This document shows, piece after piece, positions 8,691 through 18,086 of a DNA stretch of 64,000 nt. The position numbers were made by a program, and so were the translations under genes. The first letter of the stretch is position 1. The number at the start of each line of letters is the position of its first letter. Origin of the DNA: Lacipirellula limnantheis (lineage in GTDB: Bacteria > Planctomycetota > Planctomycetia > Pirellulales > Lacipirellulaceae); assembly GCF_007746075.1 (NCBI RefSeq), contig NZ_CP036339.1, positions 1,760,856 through 1,824,855 on the forward strand, read 5' to 3'. The notes under the pieces were generated by a model, which had not been told where the DNA came from, searched no databases, and saw nothing but the letters and a program-made list of their open reading frames with translations.

Positions 8691-9374
8691 TCACGACGCT
8701 TCGCGTTTCGGCACTTCGTCCGCGTCATTGGATTCGCTGGCGACTTCCGCGGGCGTCGGAGATTCGCCGGCAGTGACGATCACTTGCTCCAGCAACTTGC
8801 GACGATGGCGGCGGAGCGCGACGAAGGCGACGACTACCGCGACTGCTAGCACGATCACCGTCAGCCCCATCTCGGCGTCGGTGAGAATGTCGGCAATCTC
8901 TTGGCCGAAGAAATAGGCGAGCGAGAAGAAGGCGCCGACCACCAGCGTGGCGCATAGAAGGTCCCACAGGAGGAAGCGCAGGAAGGGCATCCGCACGACG
9001 CCAGCAGCGAGATAGACGGGCCCGCGGACGCCGACCATGAAACGCGCCAGCAGCAGCACTTTCAGGCCGTGACGCTCGATGGCCCGTTCGAACGTTTCTT
9101 CGCGATGGGCGCCCACGAGCTTGGACAATTTTGGATGCCGCTGGAGCAATCCGTGGCCGAAGCGATAGCCGATGCCGTACATCGCGGCGTCGCCGACCAG
9201 GGCGCCCAACAGGGCCGCAGGAAAGGCGAATTCGGGGCGTAGCTCGCCGTTGGCGCTCAAGACGCCGGCCCCGATGATGAAGACTTCCTCGGGAACCGGC
9301 AGACCGCACCCGGTGAGCACCATCAGCAGAAAGATGCCCAAGTAGCTGCCGGGATGGAGAAGCGTCGCAAGCAC
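8691..9374 (-). CDS. DedA/SNARE-associated family membrane protein
   Basis: 227 residues from the GTG at 9374. The reading frame is open to 9485, but the upstream part is not protein-like and lacks an ATG. The DedA signature is present: P-V-P-E-E-V-F-I-I-G-A-G near the N-terminus, G-D-A-A-M-Y-G-I-G-Y-R-F-G, then R-F-M-V-G-V-R-G-P-V-Y-L-A-A-G. At least four membrane segments are visible. DedA proteins of the inner membrane are linked to lipid-carrier recycling and membrane homeostasis. The C-terminal tail after a basic R-R-H-R-R-K stretch is charged and cytoplasmic. The start is uncertain. Confidence 0.85.
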   Translation of the reverse strand: MLATLLHPGSYLGIFLLMVLTGCGLPVPEEVFIIGAGVLSANGELRPEFAFPAALLGALVGDAAMYGIGYRFGHGLLQRHPKLSKLVGAHREETFERAIERHGLKVLLLARFMVGVRGPVYLAAGVVRMPFLRFLLWDLLCATLVVGAFFSLAYFFGQEIADILTDAEMGLTVIVLAVAVVVAFVALRRHRRKLLEQVIVTAGESPTPAEVASESNDADEVPKREAS

Positions 9375-9527
9375 GCGGCCTCGGGGCGGGAGAGCGTGAT
9401 GGGTGCTGAGGATCGTGAGGTAGTATACCGGCGCTGCGCGGTTAGGGCGCACGGTACTACATTGGTCGGTCGCGCGGCAGGGCAATCTAAAGCGAAGATC
9501 GGCAACCGCGGTTCCGGCGCCGAGGCG

Positions 9528-10673
9528 TTAAGTCGCCGCAGGCAGCCAGCGGCCGTGCAGGTTGAACGCGTGAACGTCGAACAGCTGCCCGCTCGGATCG
9601 CCCTCGCGCGGGCAGACCAGGAGGGCGCCCGCTTCGGGGTGCGAGGCGCAGTACTCCGACGTGCCGCCGGGACCAAGAATGTAAAACGCCGTCGCCAGGG
9701 CGTCGGCCTCCGCGGCCGTCGCAGCGACGGCGGTGGCCGTGTGGACGCCGCTCGCCGGCGACCCGGTCCGAGGATCGATGAGATGGCCGAAGCGGCGTCC
9801 TTCGATCTCAAAGAATTGCGTGCCGCTGCCAGACGTGCCGAGAGCCTGATCGCGCAGGACGACGTCGCCGACCGAACGCTCGCGCTCATGTGGATGCGGA
9901 ATCGAGACGCTCCAGCCTGCCGTGTCTCCGCCGCGGTCGCGGCCGCGAGTGAGGACGCTGCTGCGGCCGCCGTGCGCGAGATAATCGCCGACGCCTCGCT
10001 CGGACATCAATTGAGCGACGCGGTCGAGGGCGTATCCCTTGCCCACGGAATTGAAGTTGATTTCGACGCCCGGACGATCGAAGCGAATGGTTTGATGAGT
10101 CGGTTCGAGCTGCAGGTGATTGAAGCCGACGGAAGCGAGCGCTGCATCAATTTCGTCTTGCGCAGGAAGCCGGCCTTCGCGTTTGTGGAAGCCCCATACT
10201 CGCGAGAGGGGGCCGCTGGTAATGTCAAACGCGCCATGGGTGCTGGCGTGAATCCAATCGCAGAGTTCCAGGAGGGCAAAGAGCCGCGGCTCGACTCTCA
10301 CCGCGCACTCAGCGGCCAGGCGATTGACTTCGGCAACCTCGGTATGCTTCCGATAGACCGAAAGCTGGTTTTCGAGTTGCTCGATGAGATCGAGTCCTTC
10401 CAGAGCCGCTGATGCAGCGTCGGCCCCGTCGGCGGCGTGGTACTCGATGGCGAACTCGCAGGCCATCGCGCGGCGGCTCGTGTAGAGATGAGCGACGTCG
10501 CCCGAGGAATGGTGACGCAGCTCGGCGGAATTACCCTGAGAGGCCGCCAGTGCTTTCTTGTCGAACGACGATCCCGCCGTGCCGGCGACGTTGCGCGCGG
10601 CGTCCAGCAACGTCCTGGCGATGCCATGGCCACGGAGGAAGTCGCGTCGGGAGGTCGGTTTCTTGTCGGCCAT
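9528..10673 (-). CDS. apbE: FAD:protein FMN transferase ApbE
   Basis: 381 residues. A twin-arginine motif S-R-R-D-F-L-R-G at residues 8-15 suggests Tat-type export, although no long hydrophobic core follows it. ApbE landmarks are M-A-C-E-F (FAD-binding start), F-D-I-T-S-G-P-L-S-R-V-W-G-F, N-F-N-S-V-G-K-G-Y-A-L-D-R, the H-G-G-R-S-S-V loop and the H-L-I-D-P-R-T-G metal/FAD site. The enzyme attaches FMN to Thr or Ser of flavoproteins such as Nqr/Rnf subunits. No target gene is in this window. The start ATG is upstream of the Tat motif with no alternative. Confidence 0.9.
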   Translation of the reverse strand: MADKKPTSRRDFLRGHGIARTLLDAARNVAGTAGSSFDKKALAASQGNSAELRHHSSGDVAHLYTSRRAMACEFAIEYHAADGADAASAALEGLDLIEQLENQLSVYRKHTEVAEVNRLAAECAVRVEPRLFALLELCDWIHASTHGAFDITSGPLSRVWGFHKREGRLPAQDEIDAALASVGFNHLQLEPTHQTIRFDRPGVEINFNSVGKGYALDRVAQLMSERGVGDYLAHGGRSSVLTRGRDRGGDTAGWSVSIPHPHERERSVGDVVLRDQALGTSGSGTQFFEIEGRRFGHLIDPRTGSPASGVHTATAVAATAAEADALATAFYILGPGGTSEYCASHPEAGALLVCPREGDPSGQLFDVHAFNLHGRWLPAAT

Positions 10674-10733
10674 TGATCTATTATAACGGCGGCGAGTTGG
10701 AGTGGGGGGAGTAGCTAGAACCCCGTTACTGGA

Positions 10734-10815
10734 ACCCTGTCACTCTCTGAGGGACTCCGCAGAGTCCGGCCAGATTCCTCGCTTCTCTCGGAATGACAAC
10801 GACAGCTCGGAATGA
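10734..10815. repeat. GAATGAC-type dispersed repeat
   Basis: CTGTCACTCTCTGAGGG, CGCTTCTCTCGGAATGAC and CTCGGAATGAC units lie just upstream of glmM. They resemble the inverted pair at 37214-37285 (GTCATTCTGAGCGGAGCGAAG). Confidence 0.45.
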
Positions 10816-10843
10816 CGCAACTTCTTTTGGAAAGACATCCGAC

Positions 10844-12208
10844 ATGCCCTTTGAACCAATCATCAGCGTTTCCGGCCTGCGTGGCATTGTGGGGGAGTCA
10901 CTCACCGAGGAAGTGGCGCGGCGGTACGCGAAGGCCTTCGCGGAAGAACTGCCGGCCGGGCCGGTCGTCATTGGACGGGATGGCCGGGCGTCGGGGGCGA
11001 TGTTTGCGGAAGTGATTGGCGCCGCGATCGCGGCAACTGGCGGCGGACGGCGAGTGTTTGACGCAGGGCCGGCGTCGACGCCGACCGTTGGCGTGCTGGT
11101 GCGTGACCTGCAGGCGGCGGGCGGCGTGCAAATCTCGGCGAGCCACAATCCGCCGCAATACAACGGGATCAAACTCTTTAGCAACGAAGGCCGCGTCATT
11201 CCCGCCGTCGCCGGCCAGCGGGTGCTCGATCGCTATCGCGCCATGCCGGCTGTCGCGGATCAACGAGCGGCCGGAGCCGCAATGGGCACGATTGAACCGC
11301 TGCACGACACGACGTCGGCGCACTTGGCGTTGATCGAGAAGATATGCGACGTCGAACGCATACGGAGCCAACGATTTCGCGTGTTGCTCGACGCAAATCG
11401 CGGCGCCGGCGCGGTCCTGGGCAAGGCGTTGCTACATCATCTCGGTTGCGATTCCATCGTCCTCGGGGCGACTCCGGACGGGGCGTTCGCCCACACGCCG
11501 GAACCGACGGAGTTGAATCTCGCCGGCGTGCTGCGCGAAGTCGTCGAATGCGGCGCGGCGATCGGATTCGGTCAGGATCCCGACGCGGACCGCCTGGCGA
11601 TCATTGACGAGCACGGGCGGTACATTGGCGAGGAGAAGACGCCGGCGCTCTGCGTCGAACACGTCCTCCGCAGCGGGCTGCGCGGGCCGATCGTGACCAA
11701 TTGTTCTACCAGCCGGATGAGCGAGGACTTGGCAGGTAAGTACGGAGTGCCATTCTTTCGCTCGAAGGTGGGCGAAGCGAACGTCGTCGACAAGATGCTC
11801 GAGACGAAGGCCCTGCTGGGCGCCGAGGGGAACGGCGGCGTCATCGATCCGCGCGTGGGGCTGGTACGCGATAGTTTTGTCGGGATGGCGCTCGTGCTCG
11901 ATGCGATGGCGGCGCGAGAGCTTCCCGTCAGCCGGCTCGCCGACGAACTGCCGGCCTACGCAATCCATAAGACGACGATTGCCGTGCCGAGCGCTGAGAT
12001 TCCCAGGGCGCTCGAAAAACTGCAGCGGCATTTCGCTGGCGTCGCGAGCGACCTGCTCGATGGATTGCGGCTCGATTGGCCCAATGGGGCGTGGCTGCTG
12101 GTGCGGCCGAGCAACACCGAGCCGATTGTGCGCGCGATTGCCGAGGCGCCGACGCTGGGCGAGGCGCGCGACCTGTGCGACCAGGCGGCGGGGGCGATTA
12201 CGGCGTGA
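10844..12208 (+). CDS. glmM: Phosphohexomutase, probably phosphoglucosamine mutase
   Basis: 454 residues from the ATG at 10844 (M-P-F-E-P-I-I-S-V-S-G-L-R-G). The catalytic phosphoserine is Ser100 in I-S-A-S-H-N-P; the Mg-binding loop D-P-D-A-D-R is at 245-250; the phosphate-binding loop R-P-S-N-T-E-P is near the C-terminus. The family interconverts sugar 6- and 1-phosphates; GlmM makes glucosamine-1-phosphate for UDP-GlcNAc and peptidoglycan. The N-terminal S-G-L-R-G-I-V-G form also occurs in phosphomannomutases and phosphoglucomutases, so substrate specificity is inferred. It converges on mtaB, and the two 3' ends overlap by 11 bp. Confidence 0.8.
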   Translation: MPFEPIISVSGLRGIVGESLTEEVARRYAKAFAEELPAGPVVIGRDGRASGAMFAEVIGAAIAATGGGRRVFDAGPASTPTVGVLVRDLQAAGGVQISASHNPPQYNGIKLFSNEGRVIPAVAGQRVLDRYRAMPAVADQRAAGAAMGTIEPLHDTTSAHLALIEKICDVERIRSQRFRVLLDANRGAGAVLGKALLHHLGCDSIVLGATPDGAFAHTPEPTELNLAGVLREVVECGAAIGFGQDPDADRLAIIDEHGRYIGEEKTPALCVEHVLRSGLRGPIVTNCSTSRMSEDLAGKYGVPFFRSKVGEANVVDKMLETKALLGAEGNGGVIDPRVGLVRDSFVGMALVLDAMAARELPVSRLADELPAYAIHKTTIAVPSAEIPRALEKLQRHFAGVASDLLDGLRLDWPNGAWLLVRPSNTEPIVRAIAEAPTLGEARDLCDQAAGAITA

Positions 12209-13535
12209 GCGCGGGGGCCGCGGCAGCGACCTCGGCCGTTAGGTAGGCCCCCATCTCGGGGCCGGCGATGACGTCGACGAACTCGCCGATGGGGGCGAGG
12301 TCGGCCGGGAGCGCGACGGGAGCGTAGCGGCAGGACGTGCCGATGTGTTGGGGGGCCGAGGGGATGAACCCCTCGGCTCGCTGGTTGGATTCCGATTGCT
12401 CTAAGGGCGACTCGAATAAGACGCGCAGCGGCATCCCTGCGAGCGAGGCGTAGTACTCGGCTCGTAGCTCGGCCTCAACGCGGGCAAGTTCGACGCCGCG
12501 ATCATGCTTCGTTTGCTTCGAGACCTGCTCAGTCATCTCGGCGGCCGGCGTGCCGCGGCGCGGGCTGAAGGGAAACATGTGAATCTTCGAGAAGCCGGCG
12601 TGACGGCAAACGTCGACGGTCTCGGCGAACTCGGCGTCGGTTTCTCCCGGGAAGCCGACGATGACGTCGGTCGTGATGGCCGGGCGATCGAGGCGCTCCT
12701 TCAGCAGGCCGCAGCGATCGACGAAGCGCTGGGCTCCCCAGCGACGACGCATGCGGCGGAGAACCCCGTCGCTGCCCGATTGCATTGAGATGTGCAGGTG
12801 CGGGGCGACCTTGTCGGGCTGTTCGGCCATCACGTCGATCAATTCGCGGGTAACCTCGGTCGCCTCGATGCTCGAGAGTCGCATGCGGAAGTCGCCGGGG
12901 AGTTCCGCCAGGTCGCGGACCAGATGCGAAAGTCGCGTCCAAGATTCTTTCGGCAGGCTGCGATTCCAATCGACGCCGTAGTGCCCAAGGTGGATGCCCG
13001 TGAGGACCACCTCGCGATGGCCCGCGTCCACCAGACGACGAACCTCGTCCGCAATGTGCGCGGCGGGTCGGCTGGCCAGGTTGGGCCGCACGTAGGGGAT
13101 AATGCAGAAGCTGCAGCGAAGCATGCAGCCGTCCTGCACTTTGACGTAGGCGCGGTGGCGACGCGCGAACCCGCTAATGCCGGTGGGAACGTCGACGACG
13201 CCGAACCGGCCCAGCAGGTCGGGCAGCTCGCGCTTGTCGGTGACGACTTCCGAAACGTTGGGGAGCGCGGCGACTTCGTCCGGCGCACGAGTGGCGTAAC
13301 ACCCCATCACGACGATCTTGGACGCGGGATTTTCGCGCGCGAGTCGGCGGATGACTTGGCGGCTTTTCGAGTCGCCTTCGCTCGTGACGGTGCAGGTGTT
13401 GACGATGCAGAGGTCGGCCGATTCTCGGTCTACGGCGTCTTCGTAGCCAATGCCCAGCAGTCCTTCGCGGACGAACTCCGTTTCATATTGGTTGACCTTG
13501 CAACCGAGCGTCACCGTTTTCAACTTCATCGTCAT
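12198..13535 (-). CDS. mtaB: tRNA t6A37 methylthiotransferase MtaB
   Basis: 445 residues. The N-terminal MTTase domain has Cys12 (L-G-C-K-V-N-Q-Y-E), Cys48 (N-T-C-T-V-T) and Cys79 (M-G-C-Y-A), the ligands of one 4Fe-4S cluster. The radical SAM motif C-x3-C-x2-C is at 137, 141 and 144. The L-G-C-K-V-N-Q-Y-E form separates MtaB from MiaB and RimO. MtaB converts t6A to ms2t6A at position 37 of ANN-decoding tRNAs. The chosen ATG overlaps the clpS stop in an ATGA arrangement, indicating translational coupling; the ATG at 13529 is an alternative. Confidence 0.92.
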   Translation of the reverse strand: MTMKLKTVTLGCKVNQYETEFVREGLLGIGYEDAVDRESADLCIVNTCTVTSEGDSKSRQVIRRLARENPASKIVVMGCYATRAPDEVAALPNVSEVVTDKRELPDLLGRFGVVDVPTGISGFARRHRAYVKVQDGCMLRCSFCIIPYVRPNLASRPAAHIADEVRRLVDAGHREVVLTGIHLGHYGVDWNRSLPKESWTRLSHLVRDLAELPGDFRMRLSSIEATEVTRELIDVMAEQPDKVAPHLHISMQSGSDGVLRRMRRRWGAQRFVDRCGLLKERLDRPAITTDVIVGFPGETDAEFAETVDVCRHAGFSKIHMFPFSPRRGTPAAEMTEQVSKQTKHDRGVELARVEAELRAEYYASLAGMPLRVLFESPLEQSESNQRAEGFIPSAPQHIGTSCRYAPVALPADLAPIGEFVDVIAGPEMGAYLTAEVAAAAPALTP

Positions 13536-13876
13536 TCCACCGGCTCGATGGTGCTCCACATCGAACCTTTGCTCCCCTCAAGATTGTCTTTGCCGTAGGC
13601 GTGGATCTGGTCGCGCTTCAGCTCGGCGTGCTCGAGAGTCGTGGTCAGCACGACGGCCTTGCCGTCGGCGTCTACCGACTTGGCGATTTCCTGGCACTGC
13701 TGCTTTTCATGACCGAAAAGCTCGCGCAGCATCTTTTCGACGTAGTCGAACGTATGGCCGTCGCTATCCCATAGCAAGACGTTGTAGCGCGGTTGGCGAC
13801 GCGACTGGCGATTTGGCGTCGTCTGTCTCTTCGGCGCCACGACGACGACGGTCTCGTCATCCGGTTCGGGGAACAT
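13532..13876 (-). CDS. clpS: ATP-dependent Clp protease adaptor ClpS
   Basis: 114 residues, typical for ClpS. After a basic, disordered N-terminus the core reads Y-N-V-L-L-W-D-S-D-G-H-T-F-D-Y-V, followed by M-L-R-E-L-F and A-V-V-L-T-T-T-L-E-H-A-E-L-K-R-D-Q-I. ClpS delivers N-degron substrates to ClpAP; here the usual N-D-D-x-T-P motif is changed to W-D-S-D-G-H-T-F, as seen in divergent ClpS paralogues. It is the first gene of a two-gene unit with mtaB (4-bp overlap). Confidence 0.85.
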   Translation of the reverse strand: MFPEPDDETVVVVAPKRQTTPNRQSRRQPRYNVLLWDSDGHTFDYVEKMLRELFGHEKQQCQEIAKSVDADGKAVVLTTTLEHAELKRDQIHAYGKDNLEGSKGSMWSTIEPVE

Positions 13877-14014
13877 GGCTGAGCTCGCGTCGTTGCGCCC
13901 GGGGGAATGGGCCGGGATGGGCGTGGTGCAGGGGGAGTGCGCCCATTATATTGATTGCGTTCCCTGCGGCCAAACGGGCCGGACAATCGCACCAAGCTTA
14001 GCCCTTAGACTGCC

Positions 14015-15388
14015 GTGCTCGACCAGACGCTTCAGCATATCGACGACCGTCGCCGGCAGTTCGAGGGCGACTTGCTGGCATTGCTGCGCATCCCGAGCGT
14101 CAGCGCCGATCCAGCGTTCAAGGGAGACGTTCGGCGGGCGGCGGAGTGGCTGCGCGACCACCTGGCGAAGCTCGGCCTCACGGTTCATCTAATCGAGACT
14201 GGCGGGCACCCGATCGTCTACGCCGAGTCGCCCCCCGTGCCCGGCGCGCCCGTGGCGCTCGTTTACGGGCACTACGACGTCCAGCCGCCCGATCCGCTCG
14301 ACGAATGGACGTCGCCGCCGTTCGAACCAGAGATCCGCGACGGCAAGGTCTTCGCCCGTGGGGCCACCGACGACAAAGGTCAGATGCTCACTCATGTGAA
14401 GAGCATCGAGTCGTGGTTGGCGACGGCCGGCCAGCTGCCGCTGCAAGTCAAGCTGCTCATCGAGGGGGAAGAAGAGGTCGGCAGCGAGCACCTCGGCGCA
14501 TTTCTCAAGGAAAACGCCCAGCAACTGGCGTGCGACTGCGTCGTGATCAGCGATACCAGCCAGTTCGCCCCGGGCGTCCCGGCAATCACCTACGGTCTGC
14601 GGGGAATTGCGTATTTCGAGCTCAAGCTGCTCGGGCCGAAGCAAGATCTTCATTCGGGCGTTTTTGGCGGCGGCGTGGCGAACCCGGCCAACGCGCTGGC
14701 GAAAATGCTTGGCGCGCTCGTCGACGCCGACGGGCGGGTCACGATTCCGGGCTTTTACGACGACGTGGTCGATCTCACCGAGCGCGAACGGACGGAGTTC
14801 GCGGCCCTGCCGTTCGACGAAGAGGCGTTCAAGTCGCAGCTGGGCGTCGAGCATCTCGCCGGGGAGAAGGGGTTTAGCACCCTCGAGCGGCGCTGGGCCC
14901 GGCCGACGCTCGACGTTAACGGCCTCACCAGCGGTTATCAGGGCGCCGGCGCCAAGACGGTGTTGCCGGCCAAGGCGACGGCAAAATTGAGCTGTCGCCT
15001 CGTGCCGAATCAGGATCCACACAAGATTGCCGAGGGGCTGAAAAAACGCCTGCAGGAACTGCTCCCTCCAGGCATTTGCATGAAGTTGGTCGAACACCAC
15101 GGCGCGCCGGGCGTCGTGATGCCGCTGGAGAGCCCCTACCTGCAGGCGGCGGCCGTCGCCGTAGAGAAGGGATTCGATCGGCGTCCCGTGTTCATCCGCG
15201 AAGGGGGCTCGATTCCCATCGTCAATACATTCGCATCCGTCCTCCATGCCGACGTGCTGCTGTTGGGCTGGGGGCAGAACGACGACAACCCCCACAGCCC
15301 CAACGAAAAATTTTCGCTCGACGACTTTCACCGCGGCATTCGTGCCAGCGCAGCGCTGTGGCAGGAGTTGGCGGCGATCAAGAAGTGA
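14015..15388 (+). CDS. M20-family dipeptidase/deacylase
   Basis: 457 residues with a GTG start. Di-zinc M20 ligands and catalytic residues are visible: His86 and Asp88 (Y-G-H-Y-D-V-Q), Asp119/Asp120 (R-G-A-T-D-D-K-G), the E-G-E-E-E-V-G-S cluster at 150-156 including the general base, Asp180 (V-I-S-D-T), and a C-terminal His in D-D-N-P-H-S-P-N-E. This long form, with a Y-G-L-R-G-I-A-Y-F-E-L lid domain, matches the ArgE/DapE-like dipeptidases that remove N-terminal residues from short peptides. It is cytoplasmic, with no signal peptide. Confidence 0.88.
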   Translation: MLDQTLQHIDDRRRQFEGDLLALLRIPSVSADPAFKGDVRRAAEWLRDHLAKLGLTVHLIETGGHPIVYAESPPVPGAPVALVYGHYDVQPPDPLDEWTSPPFEPEIRDGKVFARGATDDKGQMLTHVKSIESWLATAGQLPLQVKLLIEGEEEVGSEHLGAFLKENAQQLACDCVVISDTSQFAPGVPAITYGLRGIAYFELKLLGPKQDLHSGVFGGGVANPANALAKMLGALVDADGRVTIPGFYDDVVDLTERERTEFAALPFDEEAFKSQLGVEHLAGEKGFSTLERRWARPTLDVNGLTSGYQGAGAKTVLPAKATAKLSCRLVPNQDPHKIAEGLKKRLQELLPPGICMKLVEHHGAPGVVMPLESPYLQAAAVAVEKGFDRRPVFIREGGSIPIVNTFASVLHADVLLLGWGQNDDNPHSPNEKFSLDDFHRGIRASAALWQELAAIKK

Positions 15389-15403
15389 TCAAACTCAATT
15401 CAG

Positions 15404-15557
15404 TTAACCACCAAGGCACAACGACACTAAGCAAAGCACGAAGAAGAGGGTGGAGGGAGAAAGACGCTCATTTCATGACTGATTGTAGGTTGTGAACCTG
15501 TGTAGCTTTCTATCATTCCTTGGTGCTTCCTTCATGCCTTAACGCCTGCGTGGTTAA
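15404..15557. repeat. Inverted repeat with CCAAGG/CCTTGG elements
   Basis: The outer arms TTAACCAC (15404-15411) and GTGGTTAA (15550-15557) are perfect. Inside are CCAAGGCAC and CCTTGGTGC. It sits in the 212-bp gap before serS and is related to the repeats at 2614-2706 and 62785-62962. Confidence 0.6.
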
Positions 15558-15600
15558 GCATTTTTCAGTCCATCGACACGCCCAGAAAGCATCGACCCCA

Positions 15601-16896
15601 ATGCTTGATAAGCGCTTTATTCTTGAAAACGCCGAGTTGGTTCAGCAGAACTGCGCTGCGCGCGGCATGAAAGCCGACGTCGCGCGATTCGTGCAGTTAG
15701 AGACCCAATGCCGAACCTTGCAACAGGAAATCGAAGAGCTCTCGCGTCAAGCGAACGTCGTCAGCAAGTCGATCGGCCAGGCCAAGGACGACGCAGAGCG
15801 CGAGGCCCGCAAGGAAGAGGGACGCAAGCTCCGCGAGTTGAAGGAAGCGAAGCAAGCCGATCACGAGCGGATCGACGCCGAGGCGGGAGCGATTTATCGC
15901 AGTCTGCCGAACATGACCCACCCGGAGTCGCCTCGGGGCGGCGAGGATGCCAGCCGCGAGCTGCGCAAGGGCGCGACGCAGGTGACGCCGCTGCGCTTTC
16001 CGGTGCTCGATCATGTGCAACTCGGCGAGCAACATGACCTCATCGACTTTGCCGGCGCGGCGCGGATCGCCGGCCACGGGTTCTACTTTTTGCGGAATGA
16101 AGCGGCGCTGTTAGAAATGGCGCTGCAGCAGTATGCGGTGGAACTGCTGGTGAAGGAGGGATTCACGCCGACGATTACGCCCGACCTCGCCCGCGGCGAG
16201 ATTCTGGCGGGCGTCGGCTACATTCCGCGCGGACCCGAGACGCAGATTTACACGGTCGAGAATTTCGACCTGAACCTGGTCGCTACTTCGGAGATCACGC
16301 TGGGCGGTCTGTACGCCGGCATTACGATCGACGCGGACGATTTGCCAATCAAACTGTGCGGCATCAGCCACTGCTTTCGCACCGAGGCGGGCGCCGCGGG
16401 CCGAGCTTCGCGCGGGCTCTATCGCGTCCACCAGTTCACGAAGGTTGAAATGTTCGCGTTCACGCTCCCTGAGCAGAGCGAGGACATGCACAATTACTTC
16501 TGCGAGCTCGAGTGCGAGATCTTCGACGGCCTCGGGATTCCCTACCGTGTGCTTGACATCGCGTCGGGTGATCTTGGCGGGCCGGCCTATCGCAAGTTCG
16601 ACCTCGAAGCCTGGATGCCGGGCCGCGGAGACGGCGGCGAGTATGGCGAAGTCACCAGCGCGTCGAACTGCACCGACTACCAGTCGCGCAGGCTTGACAT
16701 TCGCTACAAGGTAAAGGGCGAGAAGGGGACGAACTTCGTCCACACGCTCAACGGCACCGCCGTGGCCGTGAGCCGGGCGCTGATCGCGATCCTGGAGAAC
16801 TGCCAGCAGCCTGACGGTTCGATCGTTATCCCCGAAGTGCTGCGGAAATGGGTTGGGAAAGACCGAATTGGGGGCGGCGACGACGACGACGAGTAG
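15601..16896 (+). CDS. serS: Seryl-tRNA synthetase
   Basis: 431 residues from the ATG at 15601. The N-terminal coiled-coil arm (about residues 30-105, rich in E, K, Q) binds the long variable arm of tRNA-Ser. The class II core follows: the motif 1 region, T-S-E-I-T-L-G-G-L, motif 2 F-R-T-E-A-G-A-A-G-R with G-L-Y-R-V-H-Q-F, and motif 3 N-G-T-A-V-A-V-S-R. It charges tRNA-Ser with serine using ATP. The frame is open upstream to 15520, but that part is repeat sequence. The C-terminus ends in an acidic G-G-G-D-D-D-D-E tail. Confidence 0.96.
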   Translation: MLDKRFILENAELVQQNCAARGMKADVARFVQLETQCRTLQQEIEELSRQANVVSKSIGQAKDDAEREARKEEGRKLRELKEAKQADHERIDAEAGAIYRSLPNMTHPESPRGGEDASRELRKGATQVTPLRFPVLDHVQLGEQHDLIDFAGAARIAGHGFYFLRNEAALLEMALQQYAVELLVKEGFTPTITPDLARGEILAGVGYIPRGPETQIYTVENFDLNLVATSEITLGGLYAGITIDADDLPIKLCGISHCFRTEAGAAGRASRGLYRVHQFTKVEMFAFTLPEQSEDMHNYFCELECEIFDGLGIPYRVLDIASGDLGGPAYRKFDLEAWMPGRGDGGEYGEVTSASNCTDYQSRRLDIRYKVKGEKGTNFVHTLNGTAVAVSRALIAILENCQQPDGSIVIPEVLRKWVGKDRIGGGDDDDE

Positions 16897-16963
16897 TCGC
16901 GTCCTTGCCCGCTGCAACCGATCTTCATTCGCACCGCCTCGATTCCACAGCGAGACAAAAGTC

Positions 16964-17905
16964 ATGCGGCTCTCTTGGACGATCGCTTTCGGCGTGCTAA
17001 CTGCGTGGGCCGTTGTCGGCCAAGCCGCGGGGCGTAGGTTCGCCACACAAGGTGAAAATCGGCTCGCGATCGTCGGGGCCGACGGCTCCGTCGAACGCGA
17101 GATGCCCTGGGGCGGCATTCACGACATTCATCGCCTCCCTAACGGCCATTTCATGGTGCAGCGCGGCGCCGCCGAAATCGTCGAGATTGAGCCGGAGAAC
17201 GGTCAGGTCGTGTGGTCGTATGATTCAGGGAAGCAGGGCGGTAACGAGGGCAGGCCCGTCGAGGTTCACTCGTTTCAACCGCTGCCTGACGGCGGCTTGA
17301 TGATCGCCGAGTCGGGGCCGGGGCGCATCATCGAGATCAACCGCGACGGCAAGATCCAGAAGACCATCCCGCTGAAAGTCGCGCATCCCCACCCGCACAC
17401 CGACACGCGGCTGGTACGCAAACTCGACGATGGCCACTATCTCGTCTGCCACGAGGGAGACGGCACGGTTCGCGAGTACGACGGTGCGTGCGACGTCGTG
17501 TGGGAATACGAAATCCCGATGTTCGGCACGCCTGCCGCGGAGGGGCACGGTCCGGAGGCATTCGGCAACAAGTGCTTCGCCGCCGTGCGTCTGGAGAACG
17601 GCAACACGCTGATCTCCACCGGCAATGGCCATCGCGTGATTGAAGTGACCCCGGCGAAGGAGATTGTCTGGACGCTGGAGCAAAACGATTTACCCGGCAT
17701 CACGCTGGCCTGGGTGACGACGCTTGAAGTGTTGCCCAATGGGAACTACGTCATCGGCAACTGCCATGCGGGGCCCGAAAATCCGACGCTGGTCGAGGTT
17801 GAGCCGAAGACCAAAAAGGTCGTGTGGCAATTCGACGGGCATGACGAGTTCGGCAATTCGATGTCGAATTCGCTGCTGCTCGACGTCGCAGGCGTGCGCC
17901 GCTAG
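16964..17905 (+). CDS. Exported PQQ-like beta-propeller protein
   Basis: 313 residues from the ATG at 16964. A signal peptide covers about residues 1-22 (T-I-A-F-G-V-L-T-A-W-A-V-V-G-Q-A-A). The rest contains five to six blades with recurring P-N-G-x-x-(L/M/V) and (V-V-W-x-Y/F) units, as in P-N-G-H-F-M-V, V-V-W-S-Y-D, L-E-N-G-N-T-L-I and V-V-W-Q-F-D. This matches PQQ-binding-like or arylsulfotransferase-type propellers. No catalytic residues are certain, and function is unknown. It lies between serS and the sugar isomerase gene on the same strand. Confidence 0.72.
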   Translation: MRLSWTIAFGVLTAWAVVGQAAGRRFATQGENRLAIVGADGSVEREMPWGGIHDIHRLPNGHFMVQRGAAEIVEIEPENGQVVWSYDSGKQGGNEGRPVEVHSFQPLPDGGLMIAESGPGRIIEINRDGKIQKTIPLKVAHPHPHTDTRLVRKLDDGHYLVCHEGDGTVREYDGACDVVWEYEIPMFGTPAAEGHGPEAFGNKCFAAVRLENGNTLISTGNGHRVIEVTPAKEIVWTLEQNDLPGITLAWVTTLEVLPNGNYVIGNCHAGPENPTLVEVEPKTKKVVWQFDGHDEFGNSMSNSLLLDVAGVRR

Positions 17906-18086
17906 GAGTCGCTGGCTATGTCGGCGCGCCGCTGTACAACGCTTGCCAGTTTGTGATTCCTCCTCCGGCGGAGCCGGTGGCTTTTATTGTCTTGGCCTAT
18001 TAAGTTATGGGTCGCGAGCAGGCCCCTCATGCCCCGTTCGCAAGGTTTGACTTTTCCTCTTTTTCGTCGCCGCGTGGAGATCCCCG

